From Neobacillus piezotolerans (GTDB taxonomy: Bacteria; Bacillota; Bacilli; Bacillales; Cytobacillaceae), in NCBI RefSeq assembly GCF_003362805.1, contig NZ_QNQT01000006.1:163546-227545 (forward strand): a stretch of 64,000 nt of DNA. Direction: 5' to 3'. Below, in pieces: positions 1-9,162 of the stretch (position 1 is its first letter; each line of letters begins with the position of its first letter). The position numbers and the translations under genes are program-made. Below the pieces are notes generated by a model that was not told the origin of the DNA, did not search any database, and saw only the letters and a program-made list of their open reading frames with translations.

Positions 1-2
1 TC

Positions 3-443
3 CACATCGAAATGAAGCATGGTTTGGAAAATCAGGATCTTTTTGACCAAAAGGTTCTTGCCCTTTTAGTCGAAGTCGGCGAATTGGCCAATGAAACCCG
101 CTGTTTCAAATTTTGGAGCAAGAAGCCTTCATCGCCGCGTGAAACCGTCCTTGAGGAATTCGTGGATGGCATCCATTTCATCCTTTCGCTTGGGATCGAA
201 TGCGGTTTCACTTCGGAAATTGAATTCATGGGCGAATCTAAAGGGAGTATAACTGAACAATTCAATGACGTTTTCAGGACGATTTCTTCTTTTCAAAAAA
301 GCAGGTCGGAAAGCGATTATCGAAACCTGTTCCGTTCATTTATGAATCTTGCGAACCTTCTAGGTTTTGCAACAAACGATATTGAAGAGGCATACCGCGT
401 GAAAAATGAAGTAAATTATGAGAGACAGCAAAACGGCTATTAG
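3..443 (+). CDS. dUTPase-like all-alpha NTP pyrophosphatase, 5' end outside window
   Basis: The reading frame is open to the left edge (His-Ile-Glu precede the first Met at 12), so the true start lies outside the window. The visible part carries the helical metal-binding pattern of dimeric all-alpha dUTPases: an acidic ExxE-type helix (LLVEVGELANE), a Trp-containing FKFWS segment, then a second acidic helix (EEFVDGIHF). Known family members hydrolyse dUTP to dUMP and pyrophosphate, keeping uracil out of DNA and feeding dTMP synthesis. The substrate here is inferred from the fold signature; a related MazG-like house-cleaning activity is the alternative. It ends 75 bp before the aminopeptidase gene, which has its own promoter. 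Confidence 0.75.
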   Translation, partial: HIEMKHGLENQDLFDQKVLALLVEVGELANETRCFKFWSKKPSSPRETVLEEFVDGIHFILSLGIECGFTSEIEFMGESKGSITEQFNDVFRTISSFQKSRSESDYRNLFRSFMNLANLLGFATNDIEEAYRVKNEVNYERQQNGY

Positions 444-452
444 CAGAAAATT

Positions 453-481
453 TTTACAAATCTAGAGCCGTTTTGTATAAT
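453..481 (+). promoter_or_regulatory. sigma-A promoter of the M42 aminopeptidase gene
   Basis: TTTACA (453-458) and TATAAT (476-481) are separated by 17 bp. A perfect 10-bp inverted repeat (CAAAACGGCT at 429-438, AGCCGTTTTG at 466-475) ends directly against the -10 box; it may act as terminator of the upstream gene or as an operator. Confidence 0.6.
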
Positions 482-518
482 GAACTGGTCAAATACATAA
501 AAAAAGGGAGTCATAGAT

Positions 519-1604
519 ATGGCACAACTGGATGAAACATTGCAAATGCTTAAAGCGCTCACGGATGCAAATGGAATTCCGGGAAATGAGCGGGAAGTAC
601 GCGAAGTCATGAAAGAGTATATTACTCCTTATGCAGACGAAGTCACAACTGATGGCCTCGGCAGCCTAATTGCCAAGAAAACCGGCAAGGAAGGCGGCCC
701 TAAAATCATGGTCGCCGGCCACCTTGATGAAGTTGGGTTCATGGTAACCCAGATCGATGAGAAAGGATTCATCCGCTTTCAGCCTGTCGGCGGCTGGTGG
801 AACCAGGTAATGCTTGCCCAGCGTGTCACGATCGTTACCCGCAAAGGAGATGTAACCGGCGTAATCGGTTCGAAGCCTCCACACATTTTGACAGCGGAAG
901 CGAGAAAGAAGCCTGTTGAAATAAAGGATATGTTTATCGATATCGGTGCGACGAGCAGGGATGAAGCATCCGAGTGGGGAGTCCGCCCTGGAGACATGAT
1001 TGTTCCGTACTTTGAGTTCACAGTGATGAAAAATGAAAAGATGCTTCTGGCAAAGGCGTGGGACAACCGAATCGGCTGTGCGATCGCCATCGATGTCCTG
1101 AAGCAGTTGAAAGGTGAGGATCATCCAAACGTCGTTTACGGCGTGGGGACGATTCAGGAAGAAGTCGGCCTGCGCGGAGCCAGGACAGCGGCAGCTAAAA
1201 TCCAGCCTGATATCGGCTTTGGTGTCGACGTCGGGATTGCCGGAGATACTCCAGGGGTTACTGAAAAAGAAGCGCTTGGAAAAATGGGCAATGGCCCGCA
1301 AATCATCCTTTACGATGCGTCTATGGTCTCCCACAAAGGATTGCGTGATTTCATAACCGATACAGCCGATGAACTGAATATTCCTTATCAGTTCGATACT
1401 GTCCCAGGCGGCGGAACCGATGCAGGCGCCATCCATATGTCCCATAATGGCGTTCCATCTTTGGCGATTACAATCGCAACCCGCTACATCCATTCGCATG
1501 CGGCGATGCTTCACCGCGATGACTACGAAAACTCAGTCAAGCTGATTGTCGAAGTTATCAAACGCCTTGACAAGGAAACCGTCGAGAAAATTAAATTAGG
1601 CTAA
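519..1604 (+). CDS. ysdC: M42 family metallo-aminopeptidase (YsdC-like)
   Basis: A cytosolic di-metal aminopeptidase of the M42 (glutamyl/deblocking aminopeptidase, TET) family, expected to trim peptides released by proteolysis. Family residues visible: His68 and Asp70 in GHLDEVGF, bridging Asp182 in AKAWDNR, catalytic Glu214/metal-ligand Glu215 in IQEEVG, Asp237 in GVDVG and a C-terminal His in RYIHSHA. Length 361 aa is normal for the family. The ATG at 519 follows AAAAAGGGAG at good spacing. The gene has its own promoter and ends at a bidirectional terminator facing sspI. The family call is firm; the exact peptide preference cannot be read from sequence. Confidence 0.93.
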   Translation: MAQLDETLQMLKALTDANGIPGNEREVREVMKEYITPYADEVTTDGLGSLIAKKTGKEGGPKIMVAGHLDEVGFMVTQIDEKGFIRFQPVGGWWNQVMLAQRVTIVTRKGDVTGVIGSKPPHILTAEARKKPVEIKDMFIDIGATSRDEASEWGVRPGDMIVPYFEFTVMKNEKMLLAKAWDNRIGCAIAIDVLKQLKGEDHPNVVYGVGTIQEEVGLRGARTAAAKIQPDIGFGVDVGIAGDTPGVTEKEALGKMGNGPQIILYDASMVSHKGLRDFITDTADELNIPYQFDTVPGGGTDAGAIHMSHNGVPSLAITIATRYIHSHAAMLHRDDYENSVKLIVEVIKRLDKETVEKIKLG

Positions 1605-1645
1605 AAACAAAGCTCCCCTGATAAGGTCATGGGGAGCTTGTTTTA
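1605..1645. terminator. Bidirectional terminator between ysdC and sspI
   Basis: Stem AAGCTCCCC / GGGGAGCTT flanked by A-tract and T-tract on both sides, sitting between two convergent stop codons, so it can serve both genes. Confidence 0.85.
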
Positions 1646-1858
1646 TCATGATTTTTTCAATCCGCCTTCAAGGGCCTGAAGCATTTCTTTTTTCTCGTTT
1701 TCCGAAGAATTGTTCCAGATGATTTCAAATAGGACGCCAAGTCCCGGAAGCATTTTTTCCTCGCCATTCTGGATGGCGTCGACAATTGTGTCTTCTAGTT
1801 CCTGCTGGGTATTTTCGTGAATGTTATGGATAACAGCAGCGCGTAAATTAAGGTCCAT
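1646..1858 (-). CDS. sspI: Small acid-soluble spore protein I
   Basis: The 70-residue product matches the minor small acid-soluble spore protein SspI in length and composition: it begins [10 protein letters not shown], carries an acidic middle ([10 protein letters not shown]) and a [13 protein letters not shown] segment, and ends in Lys. In B. subtilis SspI is made in the forespore under sigma-G and found in the spore core. The gene is monocistronic, convergent with ysdC and divergent from the methyltransferase gene, the same arrangement as in B. subtilis. A clear sigma-G promoter was not found by eye. Confidence 0.93.
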   Translation of the reverse strand: MDLNLRAAVIHNIHENTQQELEDTIVDAIQNGEEKMLPGLGVLFEIIWNNSSENEKKEMLQALEGGLKKS

Positions 1859-1974
1859 TATTCAATCCTCCTTTTCAATTTTCATTCATCCCTATCTTTT
1901 TCTATTTCAGGTTTTAATATGTATGGGAGTTAAGCTATAATAGGAAAATGAGTGATTAAGAAAGGGGGGCAGCT

Positions 1975-2742
1975 GTGAAACATATCCAATCCGCCCAAAA
2001 CCCTCAGGTGAAGCAATGGAAGAAGCTGTCCATGAAGAAAGAAAGGGACCGATCCGGCCTGTATTTGGCTGAAGGGTTCCATCTTGTTGAAGAAGCAATC
2101 AAAAGCCCGGGTACAATCGCTGAACTGATTTTATCCGAAGGAACCGACATTACTCCCCGGTTTGATTATAAGGATATTCCCATTACCCTCGTAACGAAGG
2201 ATATTTTTAAAAGCCTGTCAGAAACAGAAACACCACAGGGAATCATGGCGGTATGCAGGCAGAAATCCAGCCAAGCTGCTTTAGAAAGCGCGGAGACGTT
2301 TCTATTGCTTGATGCTGTACAGGACCCAGGCAATCTTGGGACGATGATCAGGACCGCTGACGCCGCGGGAATTGATGTTGTCATAGCAGGAACAGGCTGT
2401 GTTGATATTTATAATCCTAAGGTGCTTCGTTCAGCGCAGGGAAGCCACTTTCACCTGCCAGTCGTGACCGGGAGGCTTGAAGAATGGATTCCTAAGCTTA
2501 TTGAAAAAGGAATCGCCGTATACGGAACCGCGCTTGAAGGGGCCAGCAATTATACGGAAGCAACGCCAGCGAAAAGGTTCGCGCTTCTTGTCGGGAATGA
2601 AGGGAATGGTGTTTCCAAAGATCTTTTGGAAAAAACAACTGAAAACCTGTATGTCCCGATTTACGGAAAAAGCGAATCGCTGAATGTCGCCGTCGCGGCA
2701 GGGGTGCTGTTATATTATTTGCGGACGCATCAAGCCCAATAA
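1975..2742 (+). CDS. ysgA: TrmH/SpoU-family RNA 2'-O-methyltransferase
   Basis: SPOUT-class SAM-dependent 2'-O-ribose methyltransferase (255 aa). An N-terminal substrate-binding part (about residues 1-90) precedes the knotted SpoU domain with motif 1 around GNLGTMIRTADAAG, motif 2 at LLVGNEGNGV and motif 3 at SESLNVAVAAGVLLY. B. subtilis YsgA occupies the same position next to sspI. The GTG start at 1975 is chosen for the very strong AAAGGGGGG site upstream. The RNA target, rRNA or tRNA, cannot be decided from sequence. It is followed by the pheST regulatory region rather than a clear terminator. Confidence 0.9.
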   Translation: MKHIQSAQNPQVKQWKKLSMKKERDRSGLYLAEGFHLVEEAIKSPGTIAELILSEGTDITPRFDYKDIPITLVTKDIFKSLSETETPQGIMAVCRQKSSQAALESAETFLLLDAVQDPGNLGTMIRTADAAGIDVVIAGTGCVDIYNPKVLRSAQGSHFHLPVVTGRLEEWIPKLIEKGIAVYGTALEGASNYTEATPAKRFALLVGNEGNGVSKDLLEKTTENLYVPIYGKSESLNVAVAAGVLLYYLRTHQAQ

Positions 2743-2797
2743 AAGAACAATTTTCAGAAAAACCCTCGCAGCGGTAAATTAATTCCGCTGAAAGAGT

Positions 2798-2826
2798 TTG
2801 AAACAAATGCGAAAATACGCTATAAT
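2798..2826 (+). promoter_or_regulatory. sigma-A promoter of the pheST leader
   Basis: TTGAAA (2798-2803), exactly 17 bp, TATAAT (2821-2826). The transcript would start about 2833, just where the T-box leader begins. Confidence 0.75.
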
Positions 2827-2831
2827 AGCTA

Positions 2832-3107
2832 CTAAATTTATACAAGAAAAACAATGACGGAGAAAAGTACCTTGACCGTAGCCTTTTAGGGAAAAAGTGC
2901 CCTGGACTGAAAGCACTTTTAGGCAAAAGCAAGCGAAGTTCACCTCCCGAGTTGGCACCGGGACCATCCACAATGGATATAAAGGTGCGCCGGCAGAAGC
3001 CGTTATCTCAATGAAGCGAACACGAATGTTCTATACATACGTGTTTACAAGGGTGGTACCGCGAACACAAGCCTCGTCCCTTATTTGGGATGGGGCTTTT
3101 TTTGTTT
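2832..3107 (+). promoter_or_regulatory. T-box leader (tRNA-Phe-sensing) of pheST
   Basis: The canonical T-box sequence AAGGGTGGTACCGCG lies at 3049-3063, followed by a terminator hairpin (GCCTCGTCCC ... GGGATGGGGC then a T-tract, about 3071-3105). A GAA-TTC-ACC sequence around 2939-2941 is a plausible specifier loop with a Phe UUC codon, fitting the downstream phenylalanyl-tRNA synthetase genes. By known T-box logic, uncharged tRNA-Phe would stabilise the antiterminator and raise pheST expression. The specifier assignment is an inference; the T-box core and terminator are directly visible. Confidence 0.9.
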
Positions 3108-3162
3108 TTTAGGCAATTTTAAAATCGAACATTGTGGGCAACTCGAAATAAGTTATTGTAAT

Positions 3163-3277
3163 CCAGCTCCAGCGCCTAGCCCCTCGAGGTCATAAGCCGG
3201 TTCCCTCCGGAGGGCAGGCCCGTCCTGCGGGCCCCGTCTTATGCTTGTCGGGGCTGACCAAGGCGCTTGCGCATTTT
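3163..3277 (+). repeat. Bacillaceae intergenic palindromic repeat inserted in the pheST leader
   Basis: A GC-rich element starts with CAGCTCCAGCGCCTAGCCCC and ends with AAGGCGCTTGCGC. Its ends pair (GCGCCT with AGGCGC, GCCCC with GGGGC) and internal arms CATAAG / CTTATG and GGGCAGG / CCTGCGGGCCC extend the fold into one long hairpin. From memory this resembles a short intergenic element common in Bacillaceae genomes. It lies between the T-box terminator and the pheS ribosome binding site, so it must be transcribed as part of the pheST leader. Confidence 0.7.
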
Positions 3278-3335
3278 GTTCTTGCCTGAAAGTGCACTGT
3301 ACTTAGCCCTGATTGATAAAAGGAGGAATATATCC

Positions 3336-4373
3336 ATGCAGGAAAGATTGACGGAATTGCAAAATGAAGCCATTGAAAAAGTGGCCCAGGCGTCAAGCCT
3401 GAAAGAACTGAACGATGTCCGCGTCGCCTATCTCGGCAAAAAAGGGCCGATTACAGAGGTGCTGCGCGGAATGGGCAAGCTGTCCGCGGAAGAACGCCCC
3501 GAAATGGGGGCGCTTGTCAACGAGGTGCGCGAAGCGATTGAAGCGGAAATTTCCGCCAAGCAGCAACAGCTTGAAGAAGCGGCTGTCAATGAGCGTTTGG
3601 CTTCGGAAACAATCGACGTGACATTGCCAGGCAGGCCGGTCAAGACCGGAAGCCATCACCCATTAACGAAAATTATTGAAGAAATCGAAGACCTGTTCAT
3701 CGGAATGGGTTATCAAATCGCCGAAGGGCCGGAAGTTGAAAAGGATTATTACAACTTTGAAGCCCTTAACCTGCCAAAAGGCCATCCGGCGCGCGATATG
3801 CAGGATTCCTTTTATATTACTGAAGAAACATTGCTTCGCACCCATACTTCGCCTGTCCAGGCAAGGACGATGGAAAAGCAGGGCGGCGAAGGCCCAATCC
3901 GAATCATCTGCCCGGGGAAAGTGTATCGCCGCGACAACGATGATGCAACGCATTCTCATCAGTTCATGCAAATCGAAGGGCTAGTTGTCGGTGAAAATAT
4001 CCGGATGAGCGATTTGAAAGGAACGCTTGCCGAGTTTGCGAAAAAAATGTTCGGCGATGACCGCGAAATCAGGCTGCGCCCTAGTTTCTTCCCGTTCACC
4101 GAACCATCCGTGGAAATGGACATTTCATGCAAGATTTGCGGCGGCCACGGCTGCAGCGTCTGCAAAGGAACCGGCTGGATTGAAATCCTCGGCGCTGGCA
4201 TGGTTCATCCGAACGTCCTTGAAATGGCCGGCTATGACTCGAAAAAATATACAGGATTTGCATTCGGCATGGGACCTGAGCGGATTGCGATGCTGAAGTA
4301 CGGAATTGACGACATCCGCCATTTCTATACGAACGACATTAGATTCTTGAAGCAATTTTCAAGGCAGGAATAG
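3336..4373 (+). CDS. pheS: Phenylalanyl-tRNA synthetase alpha subunit
   Basis: Catalytic alpha subunit of the (alpha-beta)2 class II synthetase that charges tRNA-Phe. An N-terminal coiled-coil arm (residues 1-90) precedes the catalytic core with class II motif 2 ([15 protein letters not shown]) and motif 3 near the end ([14 protein letters not shown]). A Cys cluster ([16 protein letters not shown]) sits in the core. The start is ATG 3336, preceded by AAAGGAGG; the frame is open 69 bp further upstream into the palindromic repeat, but that part has no ribosome site. The 345-aa product is normal length. pheT follows after 31 bp. Confidence 0.97.
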   Translation: MQERLTELQNEAIEKVAQASSLKELNDVRVAYLGKKGPITEVLRGMGKLSAEERPEMGALVNEVREAIEAEISAKQQQLEEAAVNERLASETIDVTLPGRPVKTGSHHPLTKIIEEIEDLFIGMGYQIAEGPEVEKDYYNFEALNLPKGHPARDMQDSFYITEETLLRTHTSPVQARTMEKQGGEGPIRIICPGKVYRRDNDDATHSHQFMQIEGLVVGENIRMSDLKGTLAEFAKKMFGDDREIRLRPSFFPFTEPSVEMDISCKICGGHGCSVCKGTGWIEILGAGMVHPNVLEMAGYDSKKYTGFAFGMGPERIAMLKYGIDDIRHFYTNDIRFLKQFSRQE

Positions 4374-4404
4374 ATTCAATTTTTGAAAATGGGAGGCTTT
4401 AAAC

Positions 4405-6816
4405 ATGTTTGTTTCATATAAATGGCTCCAAGATTATGTCGATTTATCCGGCGTAACGGCTGAAGAGCTTGCTGAAAAAATTACGAAGAGCGGAATAGAG
4501 GTTGAGGGTGTAGAAACTCTTAACGAAGGAATCACAGGTGTCGTAATCGGGCATGTCCTCGAGCGCGAACAGCACCCTAATGCGGATAAGCTGAGCAAAT
4601 GCCTTGTTGATATTGGCGAGGAATCCCCGGTCCAAATCATTTGCGGCGCGCCGAACGTTGCAAAAGGGCAAAAGGTAGCCGTCGCAAAATCTGGAGCGGT
4701 CCTGCCAGGGAATTTCAAAATTAAAAGAGCGAAACTGCGTGGCGAAGAATCGAACGGAATGATCTGCTCGCTGCAGGAGCTTGGCATGGAAGGCAAAATT
4801 GTCCCGAAGGAATACGCGGAAGGTATCTTCGTTTTCCCGGAAAGCGTGACGCCTGGTGAAGACGCCATCGCGGCACTTAACAGGGATGACAAGGTCCTTG
4901 AACTCGGACTTACTCCAAACAGGGCGGACTGCCTAAGCATGCTTGGGGTTGCTTATGAGGTCGGCGCAATTTTGGGAAGGGAAGTAATGTTCCCTGAAAT
5001 CAAGCTGGACGAAGCAGGCGAAAAAGCTTCCGATTACATTAAAGTAACCGTCGAAGCGACGGAAGATAATCCGTTATACGCGGCGAAAGTAATCAAGAAT
5101 GTCAAAATCGGTCCGTCGCCTCTTTGGATGCAGACACGCCTTATGGCAGCAGGCATCCGCCCGCACAACAATGTTGTCGACATTACAAACTATATTTTGC
5201 TTGAATACGGCCAGCCACTCCATGCGTTCGACTATGATAAGCTTGGCTCGAAGGAAATCCTTGTCCGTCGCGCGCATGATGGCGAAACGATTGTTACGCT
5301 CGATGATGCGAAGCGGACGCTTACAACAGATCACCTCGTTATCACAAATGGAACAGAGCCTGTCGCCATTGCAGGCGTGATGGGCGGAGCGAATTCGGAA
5401 GTGGATTCAGCTACAACGACTGTCCTGCTTGAGGCCGCCTATTTTACAGGAGGCACGATCAGGAAAGCGTCGAAGGACCACGGCCTTCGCAGCGAAGCAA
5501 GCGCCAGGTTCGAAAAAGGCGTTGACCCAAATCGGGTGCGCGAAGCTGGTGAAAGGGCAGCGGCACTCATGTCCGAGTACGCCGGTGGCACTATCCTTGA
5601 AGGCACTGTCGAAGTTGATGCACTAAAAGTGGAACCGGCTGTCGTTTCAATAACAATGGAAAAACTGAACTCCTTCCTTGGAATGCAGCTTTCAATCGAT
5701 GAAGTGAAAGATATTTTCGCTAGGCTGAAGTTCGACGCATCTGTTGAAGGTGATACCGTGACTGTCGTTGTTCCGACCCGCCGCGGCGATATTACGATTG
5801 AAGAGGACTTGATCGAGGAAGTTGCCCGCCTTTACGGATACGACAACATTCCGAAAACCCTTCCGGCTGGCGAGCAATCTGCCGGGAAATTGACTTCTTA
5901 CCAGGCGAAACGCCGTGTGGTACGCCGCTATCTTGAAGGCGCCGGGCTATACCAGGCTGTAACCTATTCACTAACAAGTGAAGAAAAGGTTGCCCAATAT
6001 GCGCTTGAAAAAACGGATGCGATTAAACTTGCGATGCCGATGAGTGAAGAACGGAGCCTGCTGCGCCTAAGCATCGTGCCGCAGCTTCTGGAAGTATTGA
6101 AATACAATGGCGCGCGCCAGGCGGATAGCCTAGCCGTTTATGAAACAGGAGCCGTGTTCCTTTCCAAAGGTGAAGAGCTTCCGGTCGAAGAAGAACACCT
6201 CGCGGCCGCTGTAACAGGGCTTTGGGTTTCAAACCCATGGCAGGGCGAAAAAAAGCCAGTTGATTTCTACGTCCTTAAAGGAATCCTAGAAGGTCTTTCC
6301 GAAAAACTTGGCCTTGATGGACGCGTTGAGTTCGTGCAAGTTCAGCTTGACGGCATGCACCCTGGAAGGACTGCCGACATTTTGCTCGATGGAAAACGCA
6401 TCGGCTTCATCGGCCAAATTCATCCTACCGTACAAAAAGAGCTTGATTTGAAGGATACGTACGTGTTCGAATTGAAGCTAGGCGAATTGCTGGAAGCTGG
6501 AATTGAGCCGCTTCACTATGAGCCAATACCAAGGTTCCCGTCCATCACAAGGGACATCGCGCTTGTCGCCGATAAAGAAACGCCGGCAGGAAAACTGCGC
6601 AGCATCATCCTCGAGGCGGGCAAGCCGCTATTGAAGGAAGCATCCGTGTTCGACCTTTACGAAGGCGCGAATATGGAAGCCGGCAAGAAATCGATTGCCT
6701 TCTCATTGAAGTATGCGAATCCTGAACGGACGCTTACGGATGAAGAGGTAACAAAGGTGCATGAAAAGGTGCTTGAAGCTCTCAAGGAGCAGGCTGGCGC
6801 CGTCCTGAGGGGATAA
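4405..6816 (+). CDS. pheT: Phenylalanyl-tRNA synthetase beta subunit
   Basis: Partner of PheS, providing tRNA binding and editing. Domains in order: an EMAP/tRNA-binding OB fold ([18 protein letters not shown], about residues 45-150), the B3/B4 editing domain (residues 210-385, with [13 protein letters not shown]), the B5 domain (residues 405-475), a catalytic-like core, and a C-terminal ferredoxin-fold anticodon-binding domain ([17 protein letters not shown] onward). At 803 aa it is full length. It shares the pheS transcript and T-box control and ends at a strong hairpin terminator. Confidence 0.97.
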   Translation: MFVSYKWLQDYVDLSGVTAEELAEKITKSGIEVEGVETLNEGITGVVIGHVLEREQHPNADKLSKCLVDIGEESPVQIICGAPNVAKGQKVAVAKSGAVLPGNFKIKRAKLRGEESNGMICSLQELGMEGKIVPKEYAEGIFVFPESVTPGEDAIAALNRDDKVLELGLTPNRADCLSMLGVAYEVGAILGREVMFPEIKLDEAGEKASDYIKVTVEATEDNPLYAAKVIKNVKIGPSPLWMQTRLMAAGIRPHNNVVDITNYILLEYGQPLHAFDYDKLGSKEILVRRAHDGETIVTLDDAKRTLTTDHLVITNGTEPVAIAGVMGGANSEVDSATTTVLLEAAYFTGGTIRKASKDHGLRSEASARFEKGVDPNRVREAGERAAALMSEYAGGTILEGTVEVDALKVEPAVVSITMEKLNSFLGMQLSIDEVKDIFARLKFDASVEGDTVTVVVPTRRGDITIEEDLIEEVARLYGYDNIPKTLPAGEQSAGKLTSYQAKRRVVRRYLEGAGLYQAVTYSLTSEEKVAQYALEKTDAIKLAMPMSEERSLLRLSIVPQLLEVLKYNGARQADSLAVYETGAVFLSKGEELPVEEEHLAAAVTGLWVSNPWQGEKKPVDFYVLKGILEGLSEKLGLDGRVEFVQVQLDGMHPGRTADILLDGKRIGFIGQIHPTVQKELDLKDTYVFELKLGELLEAGIEPLHYEPIPRFPSITRDIALVADKETPAGKLRSIILEAGKPLLKEASVFDLYEGANMEAGKKSIAFSLKYANPERTLTDEEVTKVHEKVLEALKEQAGAVLRG

Positions 6817-6845
6817 ATTTAAAAAGTTGAAGATAATGATTGAAC

Positions 6846-6887
6846 AAAAAGAGCCGCTACCCGCTTGGGTACGGCTCTTGTCATTTT
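6846..6887. terminator. Terminator between convergent pheT and rnhC
   Basis: Stem GAGCCG-TACCC / GGGTACGGCTC with a short loop, an A-run before and a T-rich run after. It lies between convergent genes and can act in both directions. Confidence 0.85.
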
Positions 6888-6899
6888 AGCTGGCATCGG

Positions 6900-7859
6900 C
6901 TAAAACTTTCCCCTTCTTTTGGCAACCAGCGCCATAGCTTTTTGTGTATTCGCAAAATGCAGTTTGACGAAATGGGGCAGGGCGGATTGCCCTTTGGCCA
7001 AAATTAGTTTGGCGGCTGCTTCGTCCACTTTTGTGCCAGCTCCCTTTGGAATGGTAAACCCAGTCTCTTCACCGAGTTTCTCAAAGTGCCGTATGAACGC
7101 ATATCTTGCTAGGATCGATGCTGCTGCGACTGAAAGGTGCAGTCCCTCTGCTTTAGTGCTGAAAAATACATTTTCGCGGACAACTGTTTTTTGCCCCCTA
7201 AGGTGGGCGTAGTAAATTTCAGGCTTGGCAAACTGGTCGACAAGGATCGCTTCCGGTTTTTCGGGGGCGATTTTTCCAAGAAGGTGGTTCAGCGCCTGAT
7301 TGTGAAGGATTGCTTTCATTTTCCCCTGCGTCATTCCCGATTGCTGTAGCTCGTTGTACTTTTCATTATGTAGGGTGAGCAGGCTGAACGGAATGACGTT
7401 CTTTATGTCCTTTGCAATGGAAATGATCTTTTCGTCGTTCAGGTCTTTTGAATCCCGGACCCCAAGCTCCTTCAGAAGGGGAAGGTCCTGTTGTCTCGCA
7501 TAGGCCGCTACCACGGTAATTGGCCCGAAGAAGTCGCCTGTTCCCACTTCGTCAGAGCCGATGACGGACAAATGGCCAAAATTGGGGGGTAAATGCGAAC
7601 CGGGCGCTGGCTTCGATGCAGTAGTTTTTTTAGCAGCGGCTGACTGAGAAGGCATGAGGCCGTTCCATCGTGCCGCCTCGCTCTCGGCCGCTGCCCCTTG
7701 GAAAAGGACCTTGCCGGATTTGTAGGCTGTAATCGTGCAGGAAGGCGTTTTTGCCGAAAACACGCTGCCGGTGGGGAGTTTATCCAGTAAGAATTGCGAA
7801 TAATGCTCTTTCAATTTTGCTATTTCAGTTTGTGAAGCGAGAATGACAGCGTGGCCCAA
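6900..7859 (-). CDS. rnhC: Ribonuclease HIII
   Basis: Endonuclease that cuts the RNA strand of RNA-DNA hybrids such as R-loops and Okazaki primers. The N-terminal TBP-like substrate-binding domain (residues 1-80) characteristic of RNase HIII is followed by the catalytic fold with Asp103-Glu104 in GSDEVGTGDFFGP, an Asp in LVDQFAKP and a late acidic residue near KAEGLHLSVAAASI. The 319-aa length is typical. It is encoded opposite to its neighbours, divergent from zapA, as in B. subtilis. A repeat element lies within 40 bp upstream of its start. Confidence 0.96.
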   Translation of the reverse strand: MGHAVILASQTEIAKLKEHYSQFLLDKLPTGSVFSAKTPSCTITAYKSGKVLFQGAAAESEAARWNGLMPSQSAAAKKTTASKPAPGSHLPPNFGHLSVIGSDEVGTGDFFGPITVVAAYARQQDLPLLKELGVRDSKDLNDEKIISIAKDIKNVIPFSLLTLHNEKYNELQQSGMTQGKMKAILHNQALNHLLGKIAPEKPEAILVDQFAKPEIYYAHLRGQKTVVRENVFFSTKAEGLHLSVAAASILARYAFIRHFEKLGEETGFTIPKGAGTKVDEAAAKLILAKGQSALPHFVKLHFANTQKAMALVAKRRGKF

Positions 7860-7893
7860 AACGTAGCACCCCTTTTGGAAAATTCACTTATAT

Positions 7894-8100
7894 GGTTGAA
7901 ATAAATTTATACACACTATTTATTTGGAATGTAAGTTGATTGGAGCGGAGGGCACCGACTCCAGCGGGATGTAGCGGCAAGGTGGAGACCCCACAGGCGC
8001 TAGCGCCGAGGAGGCTCCACTGACGCCCCGTGGAAAGCGTGTGCCCGTAGCGGAAATCAACCGCAAGGTTACATTAGCGGATAAATTTTTTGGTTCAACC
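7894..8100. repeat. MITE-like element carrying a Bacillaceae palindromic repeat
   Basis: An inner unit from GTTGATTGGAGCGG (7935) to GCGGAAATCAAC (ends 8061) has terminal inverted repeats and a GC-rich core (GGCGCTAGCGCC, GGAGGCTCCAC). It is wrapped in a second, AT-rich inverted repeat: GGTTGAA + ATAAATTTAT (7894-7910) against ATAAATTT ... TTCAACC (8081-8100). No coding capacity. The inner unit resembles, from memory, an intergenic element frequent in Bacillaceae. It fills most of the rnhC-zapA gap. Confidence 0.65.
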
Positions 8101-8267
8101 TATTTATCAGCTTATTTTACCATACTTTCGCGAGTCCTAAATGGCAGTCCAATTATCGACAAACCCCGCGTGTGTCCCTTCAAGCGGACTGGCTTCTATT
8201 TCGCTTTTCCAGCAAAGCCCGTTCATGTTATGATAAGGAATAGGATTCTTTGAATGGAGGCAACTAC

Positions 8268-8528
8268 GTGTCGAATATCAATAAAAACCGGACAACGGTC
8301 GATATATATGGCCAGCAATATACAATTATTGGGCCGGAAAGCTCGAGCCATGTAAGGCTTGTCGCGTCGCTCGTCGATGATAAAATGCGGGAAATCGGTT
8401 CCAAGAATCCTTCACTTGATGTGAACAAACTGGCTGTCCTTACCGCAGTGAATGCTGTCAATGACTTTATTAAACTGAAAGACGAGCTTGAACGGCTTAA
8501 ATCAGATTTGGAAAGGGAACACGAATAA
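8268..8528 (+). CDS. zapA: Cell division protein ZapA
   Basis: Small FtsZ-ring stabiliser (86 aa): an N-terminal beta domain ([12 protein letters not shown]), then a VDDKMREIG segment and a C-terminal coiled coil ([15 protein letters not shown]). The GTG at 8268 is preferred over the in-frame TTG at 8250, because ATGGAGG sits 8 bp upstream of it and the product then starts [13 protein letters not shown] like other ZapA proteins. It heads the zapA-cvpA-polX-mutS2-yshE cluster; cvpA begins 2 bp after its stop. Confidence 0.93.
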   Translation: MSNINKNRTTVDIYGQQYTIIGPESSSHVRLVASLVDDKMREIGSKNPSLDVNKLAVLTAVNAVNDFIKLKDELERLKSDLEREHE

Positions 8529-8530
8529 AA

Positions 8531-9073
8531 ATGCTTGATTTGGCACTTATCATTCTTTTCATTATGGGCTTTTTAATCGGCCTTAAACGCGGGTTTATCC
8601 TGCAGTTGTTTCATCTGGCAGGGTTTGTCGTCGCCTACATAGTCGCCTATATGTACTACGATAGTTTCGCCCCGAAGCTGAAGCTGTGGATTCCTTATCC
8701 TTCACTTGGCGATTCTTCCCCGCTTTCAGTATTTGGAACTTCCGGCAATATGGAAGAAGCCTATTACAGGGCGTTCGCTTTTATCGCCATCTTCTTTGCG
8801 GTAAAAGTGCTCGTTCAAATCATCGGTTCAATGTTCGACTTCATCGCTCATCTTCCCATCCTAAGGACGTTGAATGTTTGGGCTGGCGGATTGCTTGGAG
8901 CCGCGGAGGTGTATTTGGTTCTCCTATTACTCCTTTATATTGCCGCGCTTGTCCCGATGGATGTCATCCAGAAGCCACTTGAGGAATCGGTCATTGCGGA
9001 AGCAATCATCAAGCATACCCCGGTTATTTCGCAGCAATTGAAGGAATTGTGGATAGAATATGTAGCTGCTTGA
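8531..9073 (+). CDS. yshB: CvpA-family membrane protein
   Basis: Integral membrane protein of 180 aa with about four hydrophobic helices (residues 1-30, 65-95, 105-130, 135-150) and the family opening MLDLALIILFIMGFLIGLKRGFI. The CvpA family is named for colicin V production; its cell function in Bacillus is not settled. It is translated close behind zapA and precedes polX, the same order as in B. subtilis. Confidence 0.85.
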   Translation: MLDLALIILFIMGFLIGLKRGFILQLFHLAGFVVAYIVAYMYYDSFAPKLKLWIPYPSLGDSSPLSVFGTSGNMEEAYYRAFAFIAIFFAVKVLVQIIGSMFDFIAHLPILRTLNVWAGGLLGAAEVYLVLLLLLYIAALVPMDVIQKPLEESVIAEAIIKHTPVISQQLKELWIEYVAA

Positions 9074-9162
9074 ACTTCTCTGACAGCAGGGGAGTTCTTC
9101 TTTCTTTAATGGAACTTTATCCTGGTATTTTCGTACAACTGATAAGGCAGGTGCTGATTGGG

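Noticed and set aside
666..1514. 282-aa antisense frame inside the M42 aminopeptidase gene
   Set aside because: The + strand product has all catalytic residues of the family; the antisense frame has no ribosome site and no recognisable protein character.
9049..9162. N-terminal extension of PolX by 38 residues
   Set aside because: It overlaps cvpA, lacks family similarity, and ATG 9163 gives exactly the usual 570-aa protein.
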